64,000 bases of DNA from JAJYKC01 sp035545735 (GTDB lineage: Bacteria; Acidobacteriota; Terriglobia; Bryobacterales; Bryobacteraceae), in assembly GCA_035545735.1 (NCBI GenBank), contig DASZXS010000073.1, forward strand, positions 70,710 through 134,709, written 5' to 3'. The notes below the pieces were generated by a model. It worked only from the letters and a program-made list of their open reading frames with translations, was not told the origin of the DNA and made no database searches. Numbering within the stretch: the stretch's first letter is position 1; every line of letters begins with the position of its first letter. Shown one piece after another: positions 26,048 to 35,345 of this stretch. The position numbers and the translations under genes are program-made.

Positions 26048-26929
26048 ATGCCAGAGCCAATCACCAAACGCACCTTTCTAAAAGCGGCGGCCGGGATCGG
26101 CGGCCTGCTGGCCGCGCGCGGCCCGCTGAACGCTTACCCTTTGGGGCTTCCTCTCGGCTTGCAGCCGTACACGGTCCGCAATGAACTGAAGGCCGATTTC
26201 CGGGGAACGCTCAAAAAAGTCGCTGCCATGGGCTACCGTGAGCTAGAGGTCAGCGGACCGGGGTACGACAATTTTTATGGCTTCCAACCGGCGGAATTGC
26301 GCCAAATTCTGAACGGTTTCGGGCTTCGGACGCCCAGTTGCCACTACGGCGCCCCGAAAGATGAGGAGGAATGGAAGCGCCACATGGATGGCGCGCATCA
26401 ACTGGGGCTCCAATACATGCTCTGCGGCACACCTCCGGCGCGCGCGGAATCGCTCGACGGCTGGAAACGGACCGCCGAACTCTTCAACAAACTCGGGAAG
26501 CATTGCCGCGAGGCCGGCTTCCACTTCGGCTACCACAATCACAACTTCGAATTCCGGGTTTACGACGGTGTCACCGGATACGATCAACTGCTGCGCTCGT
26601 CGGATCCCGATCTGGTCAAAATGGAGATCGACTGTTTCTGGATGACCTTCGCGGGCCACGATCCGGTGGACTACCTGAAGCGGCAGCCCCAGCGATTTGT
26701 GATGCTTCATATCAAGGACCTGAAGCCTGGATATCCGCCTACCACGGGACGGTTCGAAGGCAATCCCTTCACCGAAGTCGGCTCAGGCATTATCGACTGG
26801 AAACGGATATTCGATGCGGCGCGCCACACGAGCGTGGATCACTACTTTGTTGAGCAGGATCTGTGGGACCGCCCTCCGCTCGAAAGCGCGCGCATGAGCG
26901 CGGACTATTTGAAGAAACTCAAGGTATGA
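26048..26929 (+). CDS. Exported sugar phosphate isomerase/epimerase-like TIM-barrel protein
   Basis: The 293-residue protein is an AP-endonuclease 2/xylose-isomerase-like barrel. GLQPYTVRNELKADFRGTLKKVAAMGYRELEV begins the fold; FGYHNHNFEF, EIDCFWMTFAGHDPVDYL, MLHIKDL and YFVEQDLW supply the expected metal ligands His, Glu and Asp. A leader with TKRTFLKAAAGIGGLLAARG resembles a Tat signal in which the first arginine is lysine, so export is likely but less certain. The family isomerises or epimerises keto-sugars. It is followed after 37 bases by a zinc alcohol dehydrogenase and an IclR regulator, suggesting a sugar or polyol degradation unit. Confidence 0.85.
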   Translation: MPEPITKRTFLKAAAGIGGLLAARGPLNAYPLGLPLGLQPYTVRNELKADFRGTLKKVAAMGYRELEVSGPGYDNFYGFQPAELRQILNGFGLRTPSCHYGAPKDEEEWKRHMDGAHQLGLQYMLCGTPPARAESLDGWKRTAELFNKLGKHCREAGFHFGYHNHNFEFRVYDGVTGYDQLLRSSDPDLVKMEIDCFWMTFAGHDPVDYLKRQPQRFVMLHIKDLKPGYPPTTGRFEGNPFTEVGSGIIDWKRIFDAARHTSVDHYFVEQDLWDRPPLESARMSADYLKKLKV

Positions 26930-26966
26930 AATGGACCTCGAAGGATGAAATTGAGGTGGATGTAGC

Positions 26967-28001
26967 TTGAAAGCAATTCTGATTACCGAGCCGCCAAGCT
27001 TCGAGTTAACCAGCATCTCCGATCCCGAATGCGGCCCCGGACAGGTGATCGTCCGGACGGCGTTTTGCGGCATCTGCGGAACCGATCTCGAAATGCTGCG
27101 AGGCACGATGCCCGCGGGTTTCGCCCGCTATCCAGTGGTGCCCGGCCACGAATGGACGGGCGTGGTGGAGGAAATCGGGGCAGACGTTACCAGCCTTCGC
27201 ATAGGGGACCGCGTATCGGTGGAGGGGTATCTGCCCTGCGGCCAATGCGCCCGCTGCCGCGCGGGAAGTAAGAACCTTTGCGTCCGGCATGAACAAATTG
27301 GCATGACACACAACGGAGGGCTGGCGTCTCTGGTGGCCGCCCCGGCGGTCTCCTGCCATCGGGTGGAAAGCCATGTCGGCCTCGATGAAGCGCTGATGGT
27401 GGAGCCCGCCTCCACCGTGGTCCGCGGCATCGATCGCATCAATCCTCGCCCCGGTTGTTTGGCGGCCGTGATCGGATGCGGCCCCATCGGTTTGATCGCC
27501 GCCAGGGTTCTCGCCATGCTCCAGGCGAGGGAGATTCTCGGCGTCGATCTGGCCCCGACTCAGGAGCCGGTGGCTTCGCGCGCGGGATTTACCCAGTTCA
27601 CGGTCAGCCAGGACCCGAAAGAGCTGAGGGAACGAAGCGGCTCGGACGGCTGGGATGTGGTGGTGGTCTGCGCACACGGCACAAAGCCGCTGAGCCTGGC
27701 TTTTGATATCGTTCGCCGGGGAGGGGGCATGGTGATTATAGGCGGAGGCCCCGCCAGCAACAAATTGGAACTGGCGGCGAATCAATTCGTTTTGAGCGAC
27801 ATTCACATCGAGGGGATTCTCGGATATACCACGCAGTCCTGGACGCGCACTCTCGATCTGGTTTCTTCCGGGAGCCTGCAACTCGCCGATCTCATCACCC
27901 ATCGCAGACCGCTCGCCGAATTCAAAGCCGCGCTCGAACTGGTGGAGTCGAGAGCGGAGCCGATCGGAAAAGTCGCTATCTCTTTCCAAGATTTGGCTTA
28001 G
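26967..28001 (+). CDS. Zinc-dependent medium-chain dehydrogenase (threonine/sorbitol dehydrogenase-like)
   Basis: The 344-residue protein is an MDR-family dehydrogenase. The catalytic zinc region reads FCGICGTDLEMLRG and VPGHEWTGVVEEIG, and the structural zinc loop has CGQCARCRAGSKNLC with four cysteines. VIGCGPIGLIAARVL is the NAD(P) Rossmann motif. It should oxidise a polyol or amino alcohol to the ketone. The start is a TTG at 26967 with GAGGTGGA ending 6 bases upstream, read as (M)KAILITEPPSF. Its stop lies 62 bases before the IclR gene on the same strand. Confidence 0.88.
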   Translation: MKAILITEPPSFELTSISDPECGPGQVIVRTAFCGICGTDLEMLRGTMPAGFARYPVVPGHEWTGVVEEIGADVTSLRIGDRVSVEGYLPCGQCARCRAGSKNLCVRHEQIGMTHNGGLASLVAAPAVSCHRVESHVGLDEALMVEPASTVVRGIDRINPRPGCLAAVIGCGPIGLIAARVLAMLQAREILGVDLAPTQEPVASRAGFTQFTVSQDPKELRERSGSDGWDVVVVCAHGTKPLSLAFDIVRRGGGMVIIGGGPASNKLELAANQFVLSDIHIEGILGYTTQSWTRTLDLVSSGSLQLADLITHRRPLAEFKAALELVESRAEPIGKVAISFQDLA

Positions 28002-28063
28002 TACGGCACCAGTCCGGCGTGCTATGCTTTTTTCGGGACACGCCGACGAAGGAGAGCCGGAGT

Positions 28064-28864
28064 TTGGCCGTCGCAAGATATCCCGTTAAATCACTGGCGA
28101 AGGCGCTCCGCCTTTTAGATACACTCGGAAAATCCAACAACGGCGCTGGTATTGCTTCGCTCAGCGGCGAGCTTAAATTAGGGAAAAGCACCGTACACCG
28201 GATGCTCGCCACACTGCGCGAGTTCGACTTGGCCTGGTTCGATCCGGAAACGTGCAATTACTCCCTGGGCCCGCGTGTTCTGCGGTGGAGTGAGATGCTG
28301 GAGCGGCAGAACCTGGCGATCCGGTACGGGCTCCCGATTTTAAGGGGTCTGGTGGAACGTTGCGGCGAATCCGCTACCCTCGCCGTTCTGGAGGGCCGCG
28401 ACGTAGTGTCTATCGCGCGCTGCGAGTCCAATCACCGTCTTCGCGTGAACGATGTGCTGGGCGGGCGCACGCCGTCCCATTGCACAGCGCTTGGGAAGGT
28501 GCTGTTATCGCCGCTCTCCGAAGCTGCATTTCGGGCCCTTTATGATGACTCGGAGCCTTTGAAGGCGGTAACTCCAAACTCAATCACTTCGGCGCAAAAG
28601 CTCTGGGAGCATCTCACCAAAGTGCGGCATGACCGCGTCGCCTACGATTTTGAAGAGAACATCATCGGGGGAATCTGCCTCGCGGCGGCGGTGTATAACC
28701 ACAATGGACGCGCCGTCGCGGCAATGAGCCTTTCGCTCCCCACACAGCGGCTTCGCGGCGATATTCTGATCACGCTGAAGGAACACCTTCTGGAAGCAGC
28801 GGCGCGGCTCTCCGCCGAACTCGGGCATGCCCCGGAAGGGCGGGCAGACGTCGCAACGGCCTAG
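28064..28864 (+). CDS. IclR-family transcriptional regulator (TTG start)
   Basis: The protein of 266 residues has an N-terminal winged helix (VKSLAKALRLLDTLG...LGKSTVHRMLATLREF) and the C-terminal IclR effector domain, with CTALGKVLLSPL and AAAVYNHNGRAVAAMSLSLP. IclR proteins usually respond to a keto-acid or sugar-derived metabolite. I chose TTG at 28064, which has AAGGAGAG ending 7 bases upstream; a longer frame from GTG 28019 adds 15 residues with no domain similarity. The gene follows the dehydrogenase and converges with the aldolase gene (1-base gap), so it may control both the isomerase/dehydrogenase unit and the aldolase. Confidence 0.9.
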   Translation: MAVARYPVKSLAKALRLLDTLGKSNNGAGIASLSGELKLGKSTVHRMLATLREFDLAWFDPETCNYSLGPRVLRWSEMLERQNLAIRYGLPILRGLVERCGESATLAVLEGRDVVSIARCESNHRLRVNDVLGGRTPSHCTALGKVLLSPLSEAAFRALYDDSEPLKAVTPNSITSAQKLWEHLTKVRHDRVAYDFEENIIGGICLAAAVYNHNGRAVAAMSLSLPTQRLRGDILITLKEHLLEAAARLSAELGHAPEGRADVATA

Positions 28865-28865
28865 G

Positions 28866-29645
28866 CTAGGACCGGGCGTTCGCCTGCAGCCGTTTGCGCA
28901 TGCCGGCCAGGCTGCCGCGGGCGCCGCCGCCGAGATATTGCATGTCGCTGCCGATTGTGAGCAACTGCGCCCCTTGTTTGATATAGCTCATGGTTTGCTC
29001 TTCGGTCCACGTCGGCAGGCCGAATGGAACAGACCGTTCGCGAGCTTTCTTCATCAGGCCATCCACCGCCGCGACAACCTCGGGATGCTCCAGGCGGTTC
29101 GCATGTCCCATGAAACTCGCCAGATCGGACGGGCCGATGTAGATTCCGTCCACGCTCTCCACGCTGAGGATTTCATCCAAGTTCGCGGCGGCTTCCGGGG
29201 TCTCGATCTGCACAAACAATGCGATGTCCGTTTTCGCGCCCTCGACATATTTGTCCACATCCTGAAAATATCGGCTGGCGCGGGTGGGAGCAAAACCGCG
29301 CGCGCCTTCCGGAGGATACCGGCAGGCTTGGACGGCACGGACGGCATCGGCGCGAGTGTTAACCATGGGCACCACCACGCCCTGAGCGCCCAAATCCAGA
29401 GCGGTCTGAAAATGTTCAAGTGTATTGCTGGACAGGCGTACGACGGGGACGCTGACGCTTCCCCGCATACACACCAGGATGGTCCGCAGGGTTTCCCGGC
29501 TGATGGGGGTATGTTCGGTATCCACCAGCAGCCAGTCGAAGCCGACGTCCGCCATCAGCTCCACCGAGTAAGGGTCTGCCAGCGTAATCCAGCTTCCCAT
29601 GGCCGGGAGCCCGCTTTGCAGAAGCGTTTTCAATCTGTTCGCCAT
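28866..29645 (-). CDS. HpcH/HpaI-type class II aldolase (2-keto-3-deoxy sugar acid or hydroxyketoacid aldolase)
   Basis: The 259-residue protein belongs to the HpaI/citrate lyase beta family. FDWLLVDTEHTPIS contains an aspartate and the catalytic histidine region, VVPMVNTRADAVRAVQACRYPPEGARGFAP the conserved arginine loop, and FVQIETPEAAANLDEIL plus IYIGPSDLA the metal-binding Glu and Asp. Members cleave 2-keto-3-deoxy-L-rhamnonate, 4-hydroxy-2-oxoheptanedioate and similar acids to pyruvate and an aldehyde. Its position convergent to the IclR gene fits sugar-acid breakdown. The 111 bases between it and the upstream end of PKS1 hold no gene. Confidence 0.9.
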   Translation of the reverse strand: MANRLKTLLQSGLPAMGSWITLADPYSVELMADVGFDWLLVDTEHTPISRETLRTILVCMRGSVSVPVVRLSSNTLEHFQTALDLGAQGVVVPMVNTRADAVRAVQACRYPPEGARGFAPTRASRYFQDVDKYVEGAKTDIALFVQIETPEAAANLDEILSVESVDGIYIGPSDLASFMGHANRLEHPEVVAAVDGLMKKARERSVPFGLPTWTEEQTMSYIKQGAQLLTIGSDMQYLGGGARGSLAGMRKRLQANARS

Positions 29646-29756
29646 AATGTGTTGTTTGTCGGCCCGAGAAAAACCAGACGCCTTTTAAACGGTACGGGTT
29701 TTCGAAAGCGGTTGTCAAAGAATCCTGTTCTGAAGGTGGAACGCGCAGCGCCCTGC

Positions 29757-32700
29757 CTAGAACATGATTTCCTCGCGGGTGGAAAGGCGGGCCGCGAGAT
29801 CCGGCAGGAAGTTCGCCGTCGGCTTGCCGGGGTCGTGAATAGCGGCTTGGACTACCCGGGTGAAGTCTTGCCCGATGGCTTCGGCTAGCTCGCGCTCCAC
29901 CACTGCATCGTTGTAGCTCAGCTGACCGCTGAGGCGCTCACCGGCGTCAAAAAGTTGGAGGACGATTTCGGATTGGCCTTCCTGCTGCGGTACGACCATC
30001 CACGGGCGCAGTATCGTATCGCCGAATTCCACCGCGCAGTTCCTTTCGCCCAGGAACAGCGCGCCGAGCTCGCCCGACCGGTCAGTCAGGAAGTTGAAGA
30101 ACGCCTGAAAGACGGGAGTGCGGTTCGCCGAGCGGCGCAGCCTCATTTGGGAAACCATTAAAGAGAACGGCAGTTCACGATGCGCTAATGCCCCTAATAC
30201 CGCGTCGCGGGTGTGTTGCAGGTGCTGGCGAAACGGCGTGCCGGAAGGCAGATGATAACGAACCGGCAGAAGGTTCACCAGATATCCAACGACGTTCTCC
30301 CACCGCGGATTCAGCCGGCCGGAGACAGAGGTCCCGATGAGAATGTCCTCCTGCCCGGTGTAGCGATGAAGCACAGTTCGATAGCAGGCCAGCAGGAAAG
30401 AATACGAGGTCACGCCGCATTCCCGGGCGGCCTTCTGAACTTCGGCAAGCAGTCCCGGCTCGAACTCCAGCGGGACGCCGTCGCCGTGCGGAAGCAAAAC
30501 TTCCGGCCGCTTGAGCGCGCTCGGCAACTGCAAAACCGGCAGCTCCCCCTGTAGGATTGTTGTCCAGTATTTCCAAAGTTCACCGCTTTTCGGCCCCGCC
30601 AGCAGGGCGGCTTCCGCTTCTACGAATTCGCGGTACCCCACCGTTACCGGAGGGAGCACGGCTTCCGCGTTCCTGAGCTCGGCCGCGTAGAAAACCTTCA
30701 GGTCTTCGAGGCAAAGCTCCAGAGACCGGGCATCGATCATCAGATGGTGAACGGTGAAGAGAATTATGTCGCCGTTCTCGCGCCGGAACAGGCTCACGCG
30801 GAACAACGGCCGGCTTAGGTCGAAGATGCGCCGGAAGTCCTGAAGGACTCGTTCGCTCAACTCCGCGTCACTCCACTCCCGGGCGTTCACTACAGACAAC
30901 TCAGCGGGGCCTGGAGGCAGAACCCTCTGGAGGGGGTGCTCCTCGCCCTTTTCGACAAGCACGGTCCGGAGCGCCGGATGGCGCCGCACCAGCTTCGCCA
31001 GCGCGCGCTCAAAGGCACCCCGATTCACGGGGGGCGTTGCGCTGGCCGTGAAACCAACGTTGAAGGCATGGGAATCCGGCATGCATTTATAGCCGAACCA
31101 CTGAGCCTTCTGGCCGTGAGAGAGCGGGTAATCCGGAGGCGTGGTTTCAATCTCGGTTGCGCGCAGGTCGCCCGGCTGCCGCTCCTCGATCAGTTCCGCC
31201 GTGAGTCCAGCCAAACTTTCTATGCTGGAGCCGTCCAGGAAGCGAACCGCCGGAATCGCAACTCCGAGCGACGCCATGAGGCGGTTCCTTATCTCCATCG
31301 CCATCAGAGAATCCAGACCGAACTCGGTGACGGGCCGCGTTGGGTCGATCGCCGTGGCATCGGTCCTCAGCACGGAGGCGACTGCTTCGGAGAGATAGGT
31401 CAGGACCGTTTTCCGCCGTTCTTCGGGCGGGGTGTTCCAGACAAGTTCCGTTTTTAAGCGAGAGGCCGGAGCGCCCCCGGACGGGCGGAGAGCGCTCGAA
31501 CCAACCGGTTGCCGCGCCGTTCCGGAGCCGATTGCCGCTCCTGAACGCGCGACGATGACGGCTTGCGGCGCTTTTCCACGGGGGCGGACGGCGGTCCCTT
31601 GCTCGAATCCCAATTCCCGCAGCAATTTCAACCAGGCGGCGGGAGCGATCAGAGGGTGCGAGGGCCGCAGATCGTAGTCGGAAAACCTCCACCAGCCTTC
31701 CATCAGGCCAAAGCTTAAGTCCATCCACCGCTCTCTGCCGGTGCCTTCGACGAGAATGAGAACGCCGCCCGGGGCGAGCAGCCCGCGGGCATGCTCCACG
31801 CTCCGGCGCAGGTCCGCGGCGGCATGCAGCACGTTCGCCGCAATCACCATGTCGTACTCGCCTTGGGCGAAACCCTGATCTTGCGGATCCTTCTCGATAT
31901 CGAGCTGCTGGTACCGAAGGAACGGGTATTGCTGGAATTTGCGCGCGGCGTGCCCTTCAAAGAAAGGCGAAATATCGGTGTAGACGTATTCCGAGCGATC
32001 CGCCGGCAATAACGGAGCGACCGACATCGTAGTGGCGCCCGTTCCAGCCCCAATTTCGAGCACCCGGATCGTCCCGGTGCGCCGGGCGATCTCCGCGGCC
32101 GCGATTTCCGACGTGAGCTGGTTGAATACGCGCGCGATCGGCGAATCCGTATAGAGCTTTTCCGCGGCGGCGGTGGACCCTTCCGGAAACAACAGATCGA
32201 GCGGATTCATCCTGCCTTGCAGAACGGCTCCCAATGATTCCGTGCAGCGGGAGATGATTCCAAGCTCAATATGAAACGCGGGGTAGCGCTCCAGGAGGTC
32301 GCGGAGAGCGGCCTGTGGATCGGCGGCGGCTGGAGTCCGAAGCACCGCCCACCGATCGCCGCGGTTGACCAGCACGCCGTCGTCCGCCAGAATCTCGAGA
32401 ATGCGGGCGAAAAGCTTCCGCTGTTTTGGAATCACGCCACAACGCTGTTCCAGTTCGCCGCCGCGGATGGCGGCGCCGGGTTGAAAATCGAAGCCGGCGG
32501 AGCGCAGCGCGGCCGCGGCATAATCCGCGCACACCCGGTCGAGCTCGATCAGAAGCGCATCGTAGAGCTCCAGCCCGTGCTCCGCGCTCAATTCCTCGGC
32601 TCTCTGCCCGATCGAGGACCGGCTTCCCGGAGATGCCTTTAGCCAGTAGCGCTGGCGTTGAAAGGGATACGTCGCCAGCGGAACGCGCCGGCAACCAAAT

Positions 32701-35339
32701 GGCGCATGGAAGCCTTTCCAATCCACGTCCGCACCGCGCAGATAGAGACGCCCCAGGCTTTCGAGCATCTGCATCACTTCGCCCGATCCGCGGCGCAGCG
32801 ACGGGACCCAGAGCGGCCCTTCCGCTTTGCCGCACTCCTGCCCCAACGACAAAAGCGTGGTTCCGGGACCAATCTCCAGGAAGGCTTCCCCGCTCCCTTT
32901 TCGCAGGGCTTCCACCGCGGCCGCGAAACGAACCGGCTCCCGCACCTGACGGCTCCAATAGGCCGGGTCGCTCATTTCCGAAGGCCCAACGGCCATCGCG
33001 GTCGTGCTGGATATCAACGGAATTCGAGGAGAGGAATAACGAATTTCCGACGCGCACTCCTCGAACGCGCGCTCAATTTCCCGCATTTGCGGCGAGTGAA
33101 ACGCGTGCGATACCCGCAGACGCCGGGAGGCGACGTTCTGTTGTTGCAGCCTGGTTTCGGCGATCCCCACTTCCAGCGCGAAACCGGAGATCACCGTATT
33201 TTGTGGCGAATTGACCGCGGCGATCGAAACGCGGCTTTCGAGCCCCTCCAGGGCGGCGCGCGTCTGTTCCTCACCAGCGAACACGGCGCTCATCGCGCCT
33301 TCTCCCGTGACGCTCTGCATCAGGTGGGCCCGTGCGGAGACCAACTTCAATCCGTCGGCGAGACAAAACACGCCGGCCACGCAGGCGGCGGCATATTCGC
33401 CCACGCTATGGCCCACAACCGCCGCAGGCTCAATCCCCCAACTCTTCCACAGCGCCGCGAGCGCGTATTCGGTCGCGAACAGCGCGGGCTGGGTATAGAG
33501 CGTTTGGGACAGCAGCGCGCTCGAACCATCCCACAGGACATCCAGGAGAGGCGCGTCCAGAGTATCCGCGAGCAGGGCCGCGCACTCGTCCATCGCCGCG
33601 CGAAATACGGGCTCGGTTCCATAAAGCTCCCGGCCCATCCCGGCGTACTGCGCACCCTGCCCGGAAAAAAGAAAGACGATCCGGGGAGCATGTTTTCCCG
33701 TTCCGCTCTCGCACCTGGCGGAAAGCAGCGCCTCCCGCATTTCCGATGGAGTCGAGCCCAGGCAGAACGCCCGCTCGCGCCACTTGGTCCGCCCGGTGTT
33801 CGCGGTGTAGCAATAGTCCGCGAGGGAGACGTCTGCCCGAACCAGGTCCTGGGCGTAGCGTTCGCGCATCTGCTGAAGCGCCTGCTCGTCGCGGGCGGCC
33901 AGGGTCAGGATATGAACCGGCGGACCGGATACGGTATTGCTCTGCTCTCTCTCCGGCGCTTCTTCGACGATTACGTGGGCATTCGTGCCGCTGAATCCGA
34001 AAGAGCTCACTCCGGCAATACGCCGGTTTTTGCCTCGCCGCCACGCCCGTTCTTCCAGCGGGATCTCCACCGGCGTGGAACCCCATTCAATGTGCGGATT
34101 GAGCGTCTTGAAATGTAGATGCTTCGGAATTCGTTCGTTTTGGAGCGACAGGATCACCTTGGCGAGTCCCGCCATTCCGGCGGCGGCTTCGAGATGACCG
34201 AGATTCGTTTTGACAGACCCGATCACCAGCGGATTGTCCGCCGTCCGCCCTGTTCCCAGGGCGCGAACCAAGGCGTGCGCCTCAATTGGATCGCCCAGCG
34301 ATGTTCCCGTTCCGTGTGCCTCCACATACCCGATCTCGCGCGGTTCCACGCCGGCGTTAGCCAGCGCCTGGCGCAGGAGCGCTTCCTGCGCCACGCCATT
34401 TGGAACCGTCAGCCCGCCGGAACGCCCGTCCTGATTGACAGCCGAGCCTCGAATCAGCGCCAGTATGTTGTCTCCCGAAGACAGAGCATCGGAAAGACGC
34501 TTCAGCAGGACCACGGCGCAGCCTTCACCGCGCACGTAGCCGTCCGCGGCGGCGTCGAAGGCCTTGCATTTGCCGTCAACCGACATCATTCGGGCCTTCG
34601 ACAAATTGATATTGATTTCCGGCGAAAGGATCAAGTTTACGCCGCCCACCAGCGCCATCCCGCATTCGTTCCCGCGCAAGCTTTGACAGGCGAGATGCAG
34701 CGCCACCAAGGACCCGGAACACGCCGTGTCGATCACCATACTGGGTCCGGTGAGGCCCAGAGCGTAGGAAAGCCGTCCGGCCGCGACGCTCAGGATATTT
34801 CCCGTGCTTGCGTAGGCGTCGATCTCTTCCGGCTGAGAGAAAACCTGCCGCCCGTAATCGCTATTGCTGAGCGCAAGGAATACGCCCGCCGACGTTCCCG
34901 CCAGAGCACCCGGGTTGCAGCCGGAATTTTCGATCGCTTCCCAAGCTACTTCCAGCAGCAGGCGCTGTTGAGGATCGAGCGTGGCCGCTTCGCGTGCCGA
35001 GATGCCGAAAAAGGGAGCATCGAAGAGAGCGGGGTCTTCAAGGAATGCGCCATGCCGCGTATACATTTTGCCGGGGGCGTCCGGGTCAGCCGAGTAGCAT
35101 TCCTCCAGATTCCACCGCGAGGATGGAATCCCGGTTACCGTGTCGACGCCGCCGGAAAGAATCTGCCAAAGCGAGTTCGCATCGGAGGCGCCGCCCGGGA
35201 AGCGCAGCCCCATGCCGACGATGGCGACCGGCTCACTCCGGCCCTTTTCGAGCTCGTTGACGCGGCTCCGCAGAGTCCGAAGCTCGTAGAGCGCCCGCTT
35301 CACCGGGGACAGTTTTTCTAAATCGGGACGGAGAGGCAT
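29757..35339 (-). CDS. PKS1: KS-AT-cMT-ACP with a C-terminal condensation domain
   Basis: This 1860-residue modular synthase has an N-terminal coiled docking helix (about 8-33). Next come KS (34-460; C207 in DTACSGS, H342, H382) and AT (about 550-850; S645 in GHSVGE, R670, HAFH at 745-748, the malonyl-type signature). A C-methyltransferase follows (about 920-1260; VLEIGAGTG at 1093), then ACP (S1344 in GLDSL) and a full-length condensation domain (about 1402-1855; HHLMID at 1531-1536, with Ala where Gly is usual). There is no KR, DH or ER, so the unit added should be alpha-methylated with its beta-ketone kept. The protein ends STREEIMF, nearly the same as the PKS2 tail. It starts 6 bases after the loading-module stop. 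No adenylation domain follows its C domain. Confidence 0.94.
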   Translation of the reverse strand: MPLRPDLEKLSPVKRALYELRTLRSRVNELEKGRSEPVAIVGMGLRFPGGASDANSLWQILSGGVDTVTGIPSSRWNLEECYSADPDAPGKMYTRHGAFLEDPALFDAPFFGISAREAATLDPQQRLLLEVAWEAIENSGCNPGALAGTSAGVFLALSNSDYGRQVFSQPEEIDAYASTGNILSVAAGRLSYALGLTGPSMVIDTACSGSLVALHLACQSLRGNECGMALVGGVNLILSPEININLSKARMMSVDGKCKAFDAAADGYVRGEGCAVVLLKRLSDALSSGDNILALIRGSAVNQDGRSGGLTVPNGVAQEALLRQALANAGVEPREIGYVEAHGTGTSLGDPIEAHALVRALGTGRTADNPLVIGSVKTNLGHLEAAAGMAGLAKVILSLQNERIPKHLHFKTLNPHIEWGSTPVEIPLEERAWRRGKNRRIAGVSSFGFSGTNAHVIVEEAPEREQSNTVSGPPVHILTLAARDEQALQQMRERYAQDLVRADVSLADYCYTANTGRTKWRERAFCLGSTPSEMREALLSARCESGTGKHAPRIVFLFSGQGAQYAGMGRELYGTEPVFRAAMDECAALLADTLDAPLLDVLWDGSSALLSQTLYTQPALFATEYALAALWKSWGIEPAAVVGHSVGEYAAACVAGVFCLADGLKLVSARAHLMQSVTGEGAMSAVFAGEEQTRAALEGLESRVSIAAVNSPQNTVISGFALEVGIAETRLQQQNVASRRLRVSHAFHSPQMREIERAFEECASEIRYSSPRIPLISSTTAMAVGPSEMSDPAYWSRQVREPVRFAAAVEALRKGSGEAFLEIGPGTTLLSLGQECGKAEGPLWVPSLRRGSGEVMQMLESLGRLYLRGADVDWKGFHAPFGCRRVPLATYPFQRQRYWLKASPGSRSSIGQRAEELSAEHGLELYDALLIELDRVCADYAAAALRSAGFDFQPGAAIRGGELEQRCGVIPKQRKLFARILEILADDGVLVNRGDRWAVLRTPAAADPQAALRDLLERYPAFHIELGIISRCTESLGAVLQGRMNPLDLLFPEGSTAAAEKLYTDSPIARVFNQLTSEIAAAEIARRTGTIRVLEIGAGTGATTMSVAPLLPADRSEYVYTDISPFFEGHAARKFQQYPFLRYQQLDIEKDPQDQGFAQGEYDMVIAANVLHAAADLRRSVEHARGLLAPGGVLILVEGTGRERWMDLSFGLMEGWWRFSDYDLRPSHPLIAPAAWLKLLRELGFEQGTAVRPRGKAPQAVIVARSGAAIGSGTARQPVGSSALRPSGGAPASRLKTELVWNTPPEERRKTVLTYLSEAVASVLRTDATAIDPTRPVTEFGLDSLMAMEIRNRLMASLGVAIPAVRFLDGSSIESLAGLTAELIEERQPGDLRATEIETTPPDYPLSHGQKAQWFGYKCMPDSHAFNVGFTASATPPVNRGAFERALAKLVRRHPALRTVLVEKGEEHPLQRVLPPGPAELSVVNAREWSDAELSERVLQDFRRIFDLSRPLFRVSLFRRENGDIILFTVHHLMIDARSLELCLEDLKVFYAAELRNAEAVLPPVTVGYREFVEAEAALLAGPKSGELWKYWTTILQGELPVLQLPSALKRPEVLLPHGDGVPLEFEPGLLAEVQKAARECGVTSYSFLLACYRTVLHRYTGQEDILIGTSVSGRLNPRWENVVGYLVNLLPVRYHLPSGTPFRQHLQHTRDAVLGALAHRELPFSLMVSQMRLRRSANRTPVFQAFFNFLTDRSGELGALFLGERNCAVEFGDTILRPWMVVPQQEGQSEIVLQLFDAGERLSGQLSYNDAVVERELAEAIGQDFTRVVQAAIHDPGKPTANFLPDLAARLSTREEIMF

Positions 35340-35345
35340 GCGCAG

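Noticed and set aside
32658..35321. Two long plus-strand open frames (486 and 400 codons)
   Set aside because: Both are antisense to the KS-AT part of PKS1 and have no recognisable domain; they reflect codon bias of the PKS gene.
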